Notes: generated by a model from the sequence alone, not told the origin. Shown: positions 35,336 through 44,699, counted from the first letter of the stretch. The stretch: DNA of 64,000 bases from DTWD01 sp963662965 (GCA_963662965.1 OY759970.1:2170001-2234000); one strand, 5' to 3'. Numbers and translations: made by a program.

Positions 35336-36689
35336 TTCGCCGTTTCGCCTCGCGGTTGCCTACGCCGGGCTCTTCGCCGCCTCGGCGCTGCTGCTGCTGT
35401 CCTTCATCTATTGGTCAACCGCCGGCTACATGCTCCGTCAGGCCGACGAAACAATCGACGCCGAAATCGCCGGACTGGCCGAGCGCTATCGGATCAGCGG
35501 GCTGGTCGGACTCACCTCGCTCATCGAGGAGCGTCTGGCGAGACAGCCGGCCGGCTCGTCGCTGTATCTGGTCGCCGACGCCGCCTATCGACCTCGCGTC
35601 GGCAACCTGAGCGCGTGGCCTCAAGTCGAGGCCGACGGCGATGGCTGGCTCAACTTCCGACTCGGCCAGCCCGTAGGGGAGGAGGCGCACTGGGCTCGGG
35701 CGCGTCCGTTTCGCCTCGACCGCGGCTACTTCCTCCTCGCCGGTCGTGACATGTACGAGCTGGAGTCGATCCGGGACGCCATTGTCCGGACCATGGCCTG
35801 GGGGTTCGCCTTCACCGTCGTGCTGGCGCTCGTGGGCGGCGTCCTCGTCGGCCGCGGGCGCATTCGTCGCGTCAGCGTGATCAACCAGGCGATCGGCGAT
35901 GTCGTGGCCGGCGATTTGACGCGTCGCATTCCAACCGACCCGACGGGCGACGATATCGAGCAGCTGGCGGACAACTTGAACCATATGCTGGCCGAGCTCG
36001 AAGAGCAGGTCGACGCGGTGCGACGCGTGTCGGACAACATCGCCCACGACCTGCGCACGCCGCTGGCACGGCTTCGCACCCGGCTCGAGCTGCTCCGCGA
36101 AAATGAGGCCGGCGCGAGCACAGCGCGGCGTGAGACAGCCGAGCGCGCGGTGATCGAGGCCGACGGGCTGCTGGCCACTTTCAATGCGCTGTTGCGAATT
36201 GCCCGCATCGAGGCGGGTCGACGACGACAAGGGTTTGCGCGCGTCGAGCTCGCGGGCCTTATTCATGACGTCGCCGAGCTGTACGGGCCGCTCCTCGACG
36301 AAGCGGGCCTGGCGCTCGACATCGATGCGCAAGACCGACTCACGGTGATTGGCGACCGCGACTTGCTGTTTCAGGCGGTGGCCAACTTGGTCGACAACGT
36401 GCTCAAGCACGTCCCGTCCGGCAGCCGCGTGACGGTGACGAGCCGCTCGGAGCGCGACGGCGTCCAGCTCACGGTGGCGGACAACGGTCCCGGGGTGCCG
36501 GCCGCCGAGCGCGGGCGGGTACTCGAACGCTTCTATCGTCTCGACGCGAGTCGGACGAAGCCGGGGGCCGGGCTCGGACTTAGTCTCGTGGCCGCGGTCG
36601 CCAAGCTCCACGACGCGGGGCTGGTGCTCGCGGACAACGAACCGGGGCTTCGCGTCAGCTTGCGGTTTGCCTCGTCTACGCTCGGCTGA
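35301..36689 (+). CDS. EnvZ/CusS-type sensor histidine kinase
   Basis: 462 aa from the ATG at 35301, inside the end of the regulator gene. TM1 (FRLAVAYAGLFAASALLLLS), a periplasmic domain of about 120 residues, TM2 (AWGFAFTVVLALVGGVLVG), HAMP linker, then a HisKA domain with His249 (SDNIAHDLRTPLARLRTRLE). The ATPase domain shows NLVDNVLKH, DNGPGVP and GAGLGLSLVAAV. All residues needed for autophosphorylation are visible. The partner is the regulator upstream. The signal is unknown; the sensor domain looks like the small heavy-metal/copper kinase type but has no clear metal motif. Confidence 0.92.
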   Translation: MSSVHLRKLLRSSPFRLAVAYAGLFAASALLLLSFIYWSTAGYMLRQADETIDAEIAGLAERYRISGLVGLTSLIEERLARQPAGSSLYLVADAAYRPRVGNLSAWPQVEADGDGWLNFRLGQPVGEEAHWARARPFRLDRGYFLLAGRDMYELESIRDAIVRTMAWGFAFTVVLALVGGVLVGRGRIRRVSVINQAIGDVVAGDLTRRIPTDPTGDDIEQLADNLNHMLAELEEQVDAVRRVSDNIAHDLRTPLARLRTRLELLRENEAGASTARRETAERAVIEADGLLATFNALLRIARIEAGRRRQGFARVELAGLIHDVAELYGPLLDEAGLALDIDAQDRLTVIGDRDLLFQAVANLVDNVLKHVPSGSRVTVTSRSERDGVQLTVADNGPGVPAAERGRVLERFYRLDASRTKPGAGLGLSLVAAVAKLHDAGLVLADNEPGLRVSLRFASSTLG

Positions 36690-36705
36690 ACCGGGGGAGG
36701 ACCGC

Positions 36706-37398
36706 GTGAGGCGGACGGCGCTCATCACCGGAGCGAATCGCGGGATCGGTAAGGAGGTCTGTCGTCAGCTCGCGCAGCTGGGTCTGCGAGTCGTGCTGAC
36801 GAGCCGTCGCCTCGCGGACGGAGAAGAGGCCGCCCATGAGCTGCGCGCCGCCGCCAGCGTCGACGTGGCGGTGGCCGAGCTCGACGTGGCGGAGCAGGCG
36901 TCGGTCGCAACGTGCGCGGCCGAGCTTGCCGAACGGGACATTGCCGTCGACGTGGTCGTCAACAACGCCGCCATCTGCCCGGACGGCGGCGTGCTCGACA
37001 TCGACGACGCGACCATGGCGGCGGCGCTTCGCACGAACCTCGCCGGCCCCTTCTGGATCGCCCGCGCGTTCGTTCCCGCGATGATCCGCGCCGGCTACGG
37101 GCGTGTGGTCAACGTCAGTTCAGGATGGGGGTCGTTTGACGGTAATCTCGGCGCGCCCGTGGGGTATTCCGTCACCAAGGCGGCGCTGAATGCGCTGACG
37201 GTGAAGCTCGCGCAGGAGGTGTCGGGCGACGTGAAAGTGAACGCCGCCTGTCCCGGGTGGGTGCGCACGCGGATGGGAGGGGCCGGGGCGACACGGAGCG
37301 TCGAACAGGGGGCGGAGACCATCGTCTGGCTCGCGACGCTCCCGCCCGACGGACCGACGGGCGGCTTTTTCCGAGACAAGCGATCGATTCCGTGGTGA
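36706..37398 (+). CDS. Short-chain dehydrogenase/reductase
   Basis: 230 aa from a GTG at 36706, with GGGGGAGG five bases upstream, 16 bases after the kinase stop. NADP-binding motif TGANRGIG at residues 8-15, VNNAA, the catalytic Ser (VSSGWGSFDGN) and YSVTK (YxxxK). PGWVRTRMGG follows. Closest in style to plant-type menthone/carbonyl reductase-like SDRs. Cytoplasmic; substrate unknown. Probably co-transcribed with the two-component genes, though the link may be fortuitous. Confidence 0.88.
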   Translation: MRRTALITGANRGIGKEVCRQLAQLGLRVVLTSRRLADGEEAAHELRAAASVDVAVAELDVAEQASVATCAAELAERDIAVDVVVNNAAICPDGGVLDIDDATMAAALRTNLAGPFWIARAFVPAMIRAGYGRVVNVSSGWGSFDGNLGAPVGYSVTKAALNALTVKLAQEVSGDVKVNAACPGWVRTRMGGAGATRSVEQGAETIVWLATLPPDGPTGGFFRDKRSIPW

Positions 37399-37440
37399 GC
37401 CGCGGGCGAACGTGACCTATGCTGTTAGAGCGATAGCGCA

Positions 37441-38802
37441 ATGACGGATCCTCACGTGGTGCCACGACGCGGCTGGCGGAGTCTCGCAACCACCGGCCTT
37501 TTGGCTCTTCTCGCGGGCTGTCTGTCGGTGCTGGCGCAGGCGCAGGGCGAGCGCGCCGACCGGCACCGGGTGCCGGCCGAGTTCATGAGTTACCTGGGCG
37601 CCGATTGGCTCGAGCGCGCCGAGCGGGTGGACGAGGAGCAACCGGAGCAGGTACTCGACACGATGGGACTTCAGTCGGGCGACGTCGTGGCCGACATTGG
37701 CTGCGGCTCCGGCTACTACGCCCGCCGGATGGCGCGTCGCGTCGCACCGAGCGGCACGGTGTACTGCGAGGACATCCAGCCGGAGATGCTCGACATCATG
37801 CGTGAGCGCGTGGCCGAGGAGGGCGTGACAGGTATTGAGACGATTCTCGGAACGCCGACCGACCCGAGACTCCCGGCGGGCACGGTCGACTGGATCATCA
37901 TCGCCGACGTGTACCACGAGATGTCCAATCCCGAACCGATGCTCGCCGGCATCCGTCGTGCGCTGTCACCCACCGGGCGCGTCGCGCTGCTCGAGTACCG
38001 CATCGAAGACGGGACCGGCGACCAGATCAAGGCCGACCACGTGATGTCGGTGCGTCAGGTCCTCGGCGAGTGGCAGACGGCCGGTTTCGAGCTGGTCGCG
38101 CTTCACGAATTCTTGCCGCGGCAGCACCTGTTCTTTTTTGCTCCCGTGAGCGCGGAGGGCAACGTCGTCGCCGACCGCGACCTCTTCGACGCGATGGACG
38201 CCGGTCTCGTGGAGGCGGAGGCGCGCGGGGCCGGTGAAGACTCCGTCACCCTCCGGATTCGGCGAACGGGAGACGAGCCGCTGATCGTGACCTCGCCGGT
38301 GGCGACCTACTTCGAGGCGCCGGATGGTGTTCGCGACATGGTCGCCCGCCGCGATGGGTGGATCGTACTCGACGACGACGCCTGGCAGGAGTGGTCGATT
38401 CGCGCCGTCGGACGGCAGCGCGACCGCGAGGCTCCGGCATCGGACACCGTGTTGTCCATCCGGTCCCCAGCGACGGCGCCCGAGGTCGAGGCGGTGCTCT
38501 ACGAGATTCAGGTCGGCACCTACACGGTCGCGAACTCGCCGACGCTCTACCCCCCGCGCACGCACGTTGTCGAGCAGGCAGCAGTCTGGATCGCCGACGG
38601 CGACGATGACTACGGCTCGATGGAGTCACACCTCGCCGGTCCGCGCGTGCCGCCGCAATATGCGACGGCGTTTGCGCTGGTCTTTGTCGACCGGGCCGGC
38701 ATCGACGTCACCGCGCGCCGCGTCTGGAACGACCGCAACACGGTCTTTCGCGGCCTGCGCGACCAGGGGCTGAACTTCTGGTATCAGCTCAAGACGCAGT
38801 AG
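37441..38802 (+). CDS. Predicted exported lipoprotein with class I methyltransferase fold
   Basis: 453 aa. The N-terminus GWRSLATTGLLALLAGCLSV looks like a lipoprotein signal (LLAGC lipobox). Then FMSYLGADWLERAERVDEEQ and a class I SAM-binding motif DVVADIGCGSGYYARRMARR, with motif II-like DWIIIADVYHEMSNPEPMLA. The C-terminal half (from about 265) is a separate beta-rich domain of unknown function. Methyltransferases of this MenG/UbiE-like style are usually cytoplasmic, so an export signal is odd. An alternative is that the signal segment is a membrane anchor facing the cytoplasm. Confidence 0.7.
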   Translation: MTDPHVVPRRGWRSLATTGLLALLAGCLSVLAQAQGERADRHRVPAEFMSYLGADWLERAERVDEEQPEQVLDTMGLQSGDVVADIGCGSGYYARRMARRVAPSGTVYCEDIQPEMLDIMRERVAEEGVTGIETILGTPTDPRLPAGTVDWIIIADVYHEMSNPEPMLAGIRRALSPTGRVALLEYRIEDGTGDQIKADHVMSVRQVLGEWQTAGFELVALHEFLPRQHLFFFAPVSAEGNVVADRDLFDAMDAGLVEAEARGAGEDSVTLRIRRTGDEPLIVTSPVATYFEAPDGVRDMVARRDGWIVLDDDAWQEWSIRAVGRQRDREAPASDTVLSIRSPATAPEVEAVLYEIQVGTYTVANSPTLYPPRTHVVEQAAVWIADGDDDYGSMESHLAGPRVPPQYATAFALVFVDRAGIDVTARRVWNDRNTVFRGLRDQGLNFWYQLKTQ

Positions 38803-38890
38803 GGGAGCGCATCACGTCGCTTCGAGCTCGTAGTCCCACATCCGCTGTGCCCCGAACACCGCGAACGCGGTATGGAGCGCGACACCGCCG

Positions 38891-38961
38891 CCGCGGAGTG
38901 GGGCATGTGGGGTCCCCGCGTAGCGGAGGCGACGGGGTTCGGGGCAGTCAGCCCCGTCTGA
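38891..38961. repeat. Dispersed GC-rich repeat with CCCCGTCTGA end
   Basis: The repeat runs from a GGGGTCCCCGCG block to CCCCGTCTGA. It contains GACGGGG (38931-38937) pairing with CCCCGTC (38952-38958), and GGGGC/GCCCC around AGTCA. Similar copies lie at 58640-58730 and 59757-59865, with a short form at 55255-55292. On the minus strand it begins two bases after the stop of the enolase-superfamily gene. Confidence 0.7.
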
Positions 38962-38963
38962 AA

Positions 38964-40091
38964 TTACACCGCGAGTGTCTTCGTTCGCACGGTGAGGTTG
39001 TCGATCTTGTCGACGTCAACGGCGACGCCCAGACCCGGACGGGTGGTTGGCACCGGCATCATGCCGGTCGGATCCATCGTCCACTCGGGCGTGACGATGT
39101 CCTCGTGCCAGTAACGAGCCGAGGGGCTGACGTCGCTAGGCAGGGCGAAGTGGGGCAGTGAGGCGAGCGCGAGTGCGTAGGCGCGTCCAATGCCAGTCTC
39201 GAGCAGACCGCCGCAAAAAGCCGGCATCGCGTGGTGCTGGCAGAGGTCGTGAATCGCCTTGGCCTGCGTGAACCCGCCGACGCGACCCGCCTGGACGTTC
39301 ATGACCCGGCCGGCGCCGAGCGCCAGCATATCCTCGGCCGAGCCGAGATGCGTAATGGATTCGTCGAGGCAGATCGGCGTTGCGATCCGGTCCTGGAGCT
39401 CGGCGTGCCGCCGAAGGTCGTCGGCCGCCAGCGGCTGCTCGATGAGGAGCGGTCGGTACGCGCCCAGATCCGTCAGATGGTCGGCGTGTTCCAGCGTGTA
39501 CGCGCCCATGCCATCGGCGGCGAGCGGGGCATTGATGCCGAGCGCTTCACGTGCGGCCCCGAGGTACTCGATGTCGGCGCCGGGCCGCATGCAGATCGTG
39601 ACTTTCCGGTAGCCGCGGGAGAGTGCCGCACGCGCCTTGTCGACGAGCGTCCGCGGGCTGTCCTGGATCCCGATAACGATACCGGTCGGCGTGGCGTCCC
39701 GGGTGCCACCCAGCGCGCGTGACAAGCTCGTCGATTCGCGTTCGGCCCAAAGTGCCCAGGCCCCCATCTCGATGGCCGCCTTCGCAGTCTGATGTCCGCG
39801 GATGCCGCGGCCCAGGATGCCGTCGACCGTGTTTGGATGACTGATGCCCTTGCCGAGGATACGGGGTCCAATCCAGCTGGCGATGGCCAGCCAGGCGGTG
39901 TCGACGGTCTCGGGCGAGAGTGTCGGTCGCTCGCCAGCGAGACATTCGCTCCACGTGGTCAGACCGTCGCTGTCGGTGAGCGTCAGGAGCAGCACGCGCC
40001 GCTCGTCGGTTCGCACTGCGGAGAGCTCGAACGACTCCCGCAGCGTCATCTTGATCTCCCGCAGCGTGATACGTGACAGCCGGAGACTCAT
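38964..40091 (-). CDS. Enolase-superfamily protein of the OSBS/NSAR type lacking catalytic lysines
   Basis: 375 aa from the ATG at 40091. The whole length matches the o-succinylbenzoate synthase / N-acylamino acid racemase subgroup: AAIEMGAWALWAERES, LLIEQPLAADD, ICLDESITHLGSAEDM, AGRVGGFTQAKAIHDLC, CGGLLETGIGRAYALALASL. The three metal ligands are kept (D193, E218, D243). At the KxK position the sequence is YRKVTICMRPG, giving Thr165 and Cys167. At the second lysine it is MNVQAGRVGG, giving Gln267. In the family both lysines are the acid/base pair, so normal racemase or synthase chemistry is unlikely. It may bind a ligand or use another reaction. No neighbouring menaquinone genes are seen. 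Confidence 0.8.
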   Translation of the reverse strand: MSLRLSRITLREIKMTLRESFELSAVRTDERRVLLLTLTDSDGLTTWSECLAGERPTLSPETVDTAWLAIASWIGPRILGKGISHPNTVDGILGRGIRGHQTAKAAIEMGAWALWAERESTSLSRALGGTRDATPTGIVIGIQDSPRTLVDKARAALSRGYRKVTICMRPGADIEYLGAAREALGINAPLAADGMGAYTLEHADHLTDLGAYRPLLIEQPLAADDLRRHAELQDRIATPICLDESITHLGSAEDMLALGAGRVMNVQAGRVGGFTQAKAIHDLCQHHAMPAFCGGLLETGIGRAYALALASLPHFALPSDVSPSARYWHEDIVTPEWTMDPTGMMPVPTTRPGLGVAVDVDKIDNLTVRTKTLAV

Positions 40092-40163
40092 TGCCAGTCC
40101 CAAGGCACCATACCCGAGCCGGCGGTCGGCAGGGTAGTGGACGCCCCGTCTAGAATCACACCC

Positions 40164-43100
40164 ATGCGAGCAACGTCATTTGCCGTCGTCGCGGTCTGCG
40201 CCTCCATCGCCCTCGGGGCACAAGAAGAGGCCGACTCCGAGTCCAAGGAGGATCGGGACCTCCCGCTCGAGCCGGCGCGCACGCTGTCGCTCGATACCGA
40301 TGAAGGAACCTGGATCTCGATCGATGTGAGCCCGGACGGCGCGACCATCGTGTTCGACCTGCTGGGCGATCTCTACACGATTCCGCTCACCGGCGGCGAC
40401 GCGACACCGCTCACCGAGGGGATGGCCTACGACAACCAGCCGCGCTATAGCCCAGATGGTTCAGAGGTGGTCTTCGTCTCCGACCGTGACGGTGCCGAGA
40501 ACCTCTGGCTCATCGACGTGGCGTCAGGTGAGACGCGCCAGCTGACCAACGGCTCCACGAACAACTACGAGTCGCCCGAATGGCTGCCGGACGGCGATTA
40601 CGTGGTCGCGGCAACCGCGCAGAACATGGCGGTGCGCGGTGACGCGCGCAACCCGAAGCTCTGGATGTGGCACGTCGAAGGCGGCACCGGGATCCAGATC
40701 ATCAAGGAGCCGGGCTCACGCCGCATCACCGGTCCGGCCCCGACGCCCGACGGTCGTCACGTCTGGTTCGCGCAACGGACCAATCTTTGGCAGTACAACG
40801 CCATTCTTCCGCAGTATCAGCTCGCGGTGTACGACCGCGAGACCGGAGAGCAGTACGTGCGGAGTTCGCGCTACGGGTCGGCGTTTCGTCCGACCATCTC
40901 GCCCGACGGCGCGTGGCTCGTCTACGGCACCCGGCACGAGGACCAAACCGGGCTTCGCCTCCGTGAGTTGGCGACCGGCGAAGAGCGATGGCTCGCGTAT
41001 CCGGTGACGCGGGACGACCAAGAGTCGGTCGCGAGCAGCGACGTCTTGCCGGGGATGTCGTTCACGCCTGACTCGACGGAGCTGGTGGTGTCGTACGGCG
41101 GCAAAATCTGGCGGGTCCCACTCGCCGAAGGAAAGGAGCCGATCGCGGTACCGTTTCGCGTCCGCACTGAGCTCGACATCGGACCCCAACTCGCCTTCAA
41201 GTATCCAATCGCTGACGATCTGCGGTTCACGGTCCGGCAGATCCGTGACGCGGTGCCCTCCCCCGACGGCAGCCAGTTGGCGTTTGCGGCGCTTGACCGC
41301 CTCTACGTGCAGTCGCTGTCGGAGGGTGCGCCACGGCGCCTGACGCAGCTCGACGTCGTCGAGGCGCAGCCGACGTGGTCGCCCGACGGCGAGTGGATCA
41401 CGTTTGTCACCTGGTCGCCGGGCGGCGGTCATCTGTACAAGGCTCTGGCCGATGGCAGCAGCGTCCCGACGCAGTTGACCACGAGGGCGGCGTTCTTCCA
41501 GTCACCAGTCTGGTCTCCGGCGGGGGACCGGATCGTAGCGATTCAAGGGCCAGCGCGCACGATGCAAGAAGCGGCTGGCCCGCGCGCGTCTGGCGCCAAC
41601 CAGAACGTCGTGTCCATTCCGGCCGGTGGCGGTGAGTGGACGATGGTGGCGCCGACCGACGGTCGCCGCGCGCCGCACTTCACGACCGATCCGGATCGCA
41701 TCTTCCTCTATCACTCGGAGGACGGGCTCGTCTCGATTCGGTGGGATGGCACCGACGAGCGTGCCCACGTCAAGGTCACCGGCGCCACCGAAACCGGCCG
41801 TCCGGAACCGGTGCGGGCCTCCCTCGTCTTGATGTCGCCCGGGGGCGACCGCGCGTTGGCGCAAGTCGACAGCAATCTGTTCGTCCTCGAGGTGCCGGTG
41901 GTCGGTGGCGAAACGCCGACGGTTTCGGTGGCCAGCCCAGACAGCGCAGTCGTTCCGGTGCGCCAGCTCACCGAGGTCGGCGGACAGTTCCCGGTCTGGG
42001 GCCGCGACGGTCGCGCACACTGGTCGATCGGTAACGCCCACTTCATCTACAACATCGACGACGCCCGCGCCTCTGAAGACGCCCAAGCCGAGGCCGACAC
42101 CGAAGCCGTCGAGGATGCAGATGCGGCCGAAGCCGAGGCCACCGACGACTCTGAGCCGGCCTACACCGCCACCGAAATCAGGATCCGGGTCGACGCCGCA
42201 CGCGACATTCCGGACGGCTTCGGGGTGCTCCGCGGCGGTCGCGTCGTGACGATGCGGGGCGACGAGGTGATCGGGAACGCGGATCTGGTGGTGCAGGGGA
42301 ATCGGATCCTCGCCGTCGGCCGACGGGGCACCGTGGAGTTCCCCGACTTTGCTCGCATCTTCGACGTGAGCGGCACGACGATCGTGCCCGGCTTCGTCGA
42401 CACGCACGCGCACATGCGCCCGAGCTTCGGGGTGCACAAGACGCAGCCGTGGACGTACCTGGCCAACCTCGCCTACGGCGTGACGACGACCCGGGACCCG
42501 CAGACCGGCACTACCGACGTGCTCACCTACGGCGACCTGGTCGAGACCGGCACGATCGTCGGGCCGCGCATCTACTCGACCGGGCCGGGGGTGTTCAGTG
42601 CCGAGCAGATCAAGGACCTCGACCATGCGCGGGACGTCCTGACGCGATACAGCGACTACTACGACACCAAGACGATCAAGATGTACATGTCCGGTAATCG
42701 CCAGCAGCGGCAGTGGATTCTGATGGCGGCGCAGGAACAAGAGCTGCTTCCCACCACCGAGGGTGGGCTCGACATGAAATACAACATGGAGATGCTGATC
42801 GACGGCTACCCGGGCCAAGAGCACTCCTTTCCAATTTTCCCGATCTATGACGACGTGGTCAGACTGACGGCGGAAACCGGCCTGGCCTACACACCGACAC
42901 TGCTCGTGTCCTACGGCGGGCCGTTCGGGGAGAACTACTTCTACACGCGCGAGAACCCGCACGACGATCCGAAGCTCCGACACTTTACGCCGCACGCCGT
43001 GCTCGACGGCGTGAGCCGCCGCCGCGGCGCCGGCGTCGACGCCGGACCAGGTGGTTGGTTCCGCGAGGAGGAGTACGTCTTCAAGGGGCACGCCGAGGGT

Positions 43101-43493
43101 GTGAAGGCGATCATCGAGGCCGGCGGCCGCGTCGGCGTCGGCAGCCACGGGCAGCTCCAAGGCCTCGGCTACCACTGGGAGCTCTGGGCGATGCAGTCCG
43201 GTGGGCTGTCGGAGCACGACGCGTTACGGGCGGCCACCATTCTCGGCGCCGGCGCGATCGGCCTCGACGGCGATCTCGGGACGATCGAGGCTGGCAAGCT
43301 GGCCGATGTCGTGGTGCTCGAGGACAATCCGCTCGACGACATCCGGAACACCAATACGGTTCGGTACGTCATGAAGAATGGGCGGCTCTACGACGGCGAG
43401 ACGCTCGACGAGCTCTGGCCACGCGAACGGCCGCTGGGCGACCTCACCTGGCAGGCCGAGGAGCCGGATGACGTCCCGGCGGGGATCAGATAG
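40164..43493 (+). CDS. Exported TolB-type propeller fused to an amidohydrolase
   Basis: 1109 aa from the ATG at 40164. Signal MRATSFAVVAVCASIALGA-Q. Residues ~40-620 contain WD40-like PD40 repeats (PRYSPDGSEVVFVSDRDGAE, TWSPDGEWITFVTWSPGGGH, PVWSPAGDRIVAIQG). An acidic linker of about 40 residues (EADTEAVEDADAAEAEATDD) leads to an amidohydrolase domain: FVDTHAHM with the two metal histidines, GVTTTRDPQTGTTD, PTLLVSYGGPFGENYF, VGVGSHGQLQGLGYHWEL and ILGAGAIGLDGDLGTIEAGK then LADVVVLEDNPLDDI. The architecture is known from Acidobacteria and Bacteroidetes. Probably periplasmic, acting on a cyclic amide or peptide-like substrate; substrate unknown. Confidence 0.85.
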   Translation: MRATSFAVVAVCASIALGAQEEADSESKEDRDLPLEPARTLSLDTDEGTWISIDVSPDGATIVFDLLGDLYTIPLTGGDATPLTEGMAYDNQPRYSPDGSEVVFVSDRDGAENLWLIDVASGETRQLTNGSTNNYESPEWLPDGDYVVAATAQNMAVRGDARNPKLWMWHVEGGTGIQIIKEPGSRRITGPAPTPDGRHVWFAQRTNLWQYNAILPQYQLAVYDRETGEQYVRSSRYGSAFRPTISPDGAWLVYGTRHEDQTGLRLRELATGEERWLAYPVTRDDQESVASSDVLPGMSFTPDSTELVVSYGGKIWRVPLAEGKEPIAVPFRVRTELDIGPQLAFKYPIADDLRFTVRQIRDAVPSPDGSQLAFAALDRLYVQSLSEGAPRRLTQLDVVEAQPTWSPDGEWITFVTWSPGGGHLYKALADGSSVPTQLTTRAAFFQSPVWSPAGDRIVAIQGPARTMQEAAGPRASGANQNVVSIPAGGGEWTMVAPTDGRRAPHFTTDPDRIFLYHSEDGLVSIRWDGTDERAHVKVTGATETGRPEPVRASLVLMSPGGDRALAQVDSNLFVLEVPVVGGETPTVSVASPDSAVVPVRQLTEVGGQFPVWGRDGRAHWSIGNAHFIYNIDDARASEDAQAEADTEAVEDADAAEAEATDDSEPAYTATEIRIRVDAARDIPDGFGVLRGGRVVTMRGDEVIGNADLVVQGNRILAVGRRGTVEFPDFARIFDVSGTTIVPGFVDTHAHMRPSFGVHKTQPWTYLANLAYGVTTTRDPQTGTTDVLTYGDLVETGTIVGPRIYSTGPGVFSAEQIKDLDHARDVLTRYSDYYDTKTIKMYMSGNRQQRQWILMAAQEQELLPTTEGGLDMKYNMEMLIDGYPGQEHSFPIFPIYDDVVRLTAETGLAYTPTLLVSYGGPFGENYFYTRENPHDDPKLRHFTPHAVLDGVSRRRGAGVDAGPGGWFREEEYVFKGHAEGVKAIIEAGGRVGVGSHGQLQGLGYHWELWAMQSGGLSEHDALRAATILGAGAIGLDGDLGTIEAGKLADVVVLEDNPLDDIRNTNTVRYVMKNGRLYDGETLDELWPRERPLGDLTWQAEEPDDVPAGIR

Positions 43494-43497
43494 GTCC

Positions 43498-43526
43498 GGG
43501 GGATCAGGGATCAGGGACCAGGGGGT
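43498..43526. repeat. GATCAGG heptamer tandem repeat, copy 1
   Basis: About four 7-base units of the form GGGATCA or GGGACCA lie directly after the amidohydrolase stop. A second array is at 50466-50486. Confidence 0.6.
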
Positions 43527-43541
43527 GGAAGCGGCCACGGA

Positions 43542-43570
43542 TTGACATCGTATAACTAATTAATTAATAT
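43542..43570 (+). promoter_or_regulatory. Consensus-like sigma-70 promoter
   Basis: TTGACA (43542-43547), a 17-base spacer and TAATAT (43565-43570) in a very AT-rich stretch, 30 bases before the ATG at 43600 with GAGGAG at 43587-43592. The best promoter match seen in the window. Confidence 0.6.
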
Positions 43571-43599
43571 TTAATGATGCGCACTTGAGGAGCGACTCC

Positions 43600-44687
43600 A
43601 TGGAGTACCGCGACCGCGCTGACGATCGGTCTCGCGGTGGTGTTCGGTGCGGTGGCCGCGCAGCAACTAGAGACGGTTCTGTCGGACGCGACCGAGACGA
43701 CGTTTGAACGCGTCCCCCTCATCGACCTCCACGCTTACGGCGTTTTCGACCTGACTCGTCCCGCCGCTCGCTCGGCGAGGGTCGACTATCAGGTCAACGC
43801 CACCGTGCTCGTTCCGCTGCTGTTCACGTCCATCCCGTTCGTCAGTCGCGATGACGTCGGCGTCGCCAGCTTCACCGCTCGCGATTTCGACGAAGCGGGC
43901 GAGACGCTTCGGGCGTTCGAGTTCTTTGCGGCATCTGACCCGGCTCGCGCGCGCGGGCTGAACCGCCTCGGCTTCTTTCGCGAAGCGGTCGCGCTCGGCG
44001 ACGACGGCGCCCGGTGGACGGCGCAATTCGGCGTGATGACCATCGACCGCGCCGCAGTTCGATGACGAGCAGGAGGCGGTGGTGGAGCCGCAGCCGATGA
44101 GCATGAACGACGCCTGGATTGAGCCGAACCATGCGACGAGCGTGGTGTCCCGCGTGATGCTTGGCGGGCTATGGACCCACTCGACCGACTTCTATCGCGA
44201 CATTCTCCCTCTCTGGCGGGCGACGCCGGTCGAGGACGATGATCGGCGTACCCTCTCCCTGGGAGGGACAAGATATGACGAGCCGGTCGGATTCTTCGGT
44301 GGCATCCAGCGGAGTGCGCGGCTGATCGCGGGGGACCTCGAGGACGGCCGCAAGGTACGCAAGAAACGTTATCCGTACGTCCACAACAGTGAGCTGTTCC
44401 ACCTGGATCTGCGCGGGCACAAGGTGGACGAACGACGCGCCCGCACCTACCGCGAACGTGGTCTCGTGCCTGAAGACGCGACGGTCCACAAGCTCGACTT
44501 CCGCGTGGTCGACGGGGACGGCGACGAGGCGGATTCGTTCACGCTCTGGACGGAGCTTCCAGTCGGCGCGGCGATCGGGCCGCTCGGACCAGCCATCATG
44601 CCGGTAGAGTTCGAGTACAAGCCGCGCGCGTTCCTCAGGCTCAACGGCGTTCGCGTCGTGCCCTCAGGCGCCACGGACACCAACTAG
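43600..44687 (+). pseudogene. Frameshifted exported protein of unknown function
   Basis: A strong promoter and ribosome site lead to the ATG at 43600, but the hydrophobic signal (TALTIGLAVVFGAVAAQQ) is in another frame. That frame then encodes FERVPLIDLHAYGVFDLTRP ... FFREAVALGDDGARWTAQFG up to a stop at 44063-44065. The continuation (PQFDDEQEAVVEPQPMSMND ... MLGGLWTHSTDFYRDILPLW ... FHLDLRGHKVDERRARTYRE) is in a third frame from about 44050 and ends GATDTN. At least two indels are therefore needed. I do not recognise the family. Intact promoter signals suggest the damage is recent or an assembly error. Confidence 0.6.
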
Positions 44688-44699
44688 ATTTAGGGCCTG

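Noticed and set aside
43498..43526. GATCAGG array considered as a CRISPR-like repeat
   Set aside because: Units are 7 bases with no spacers and no cas genes nearby.
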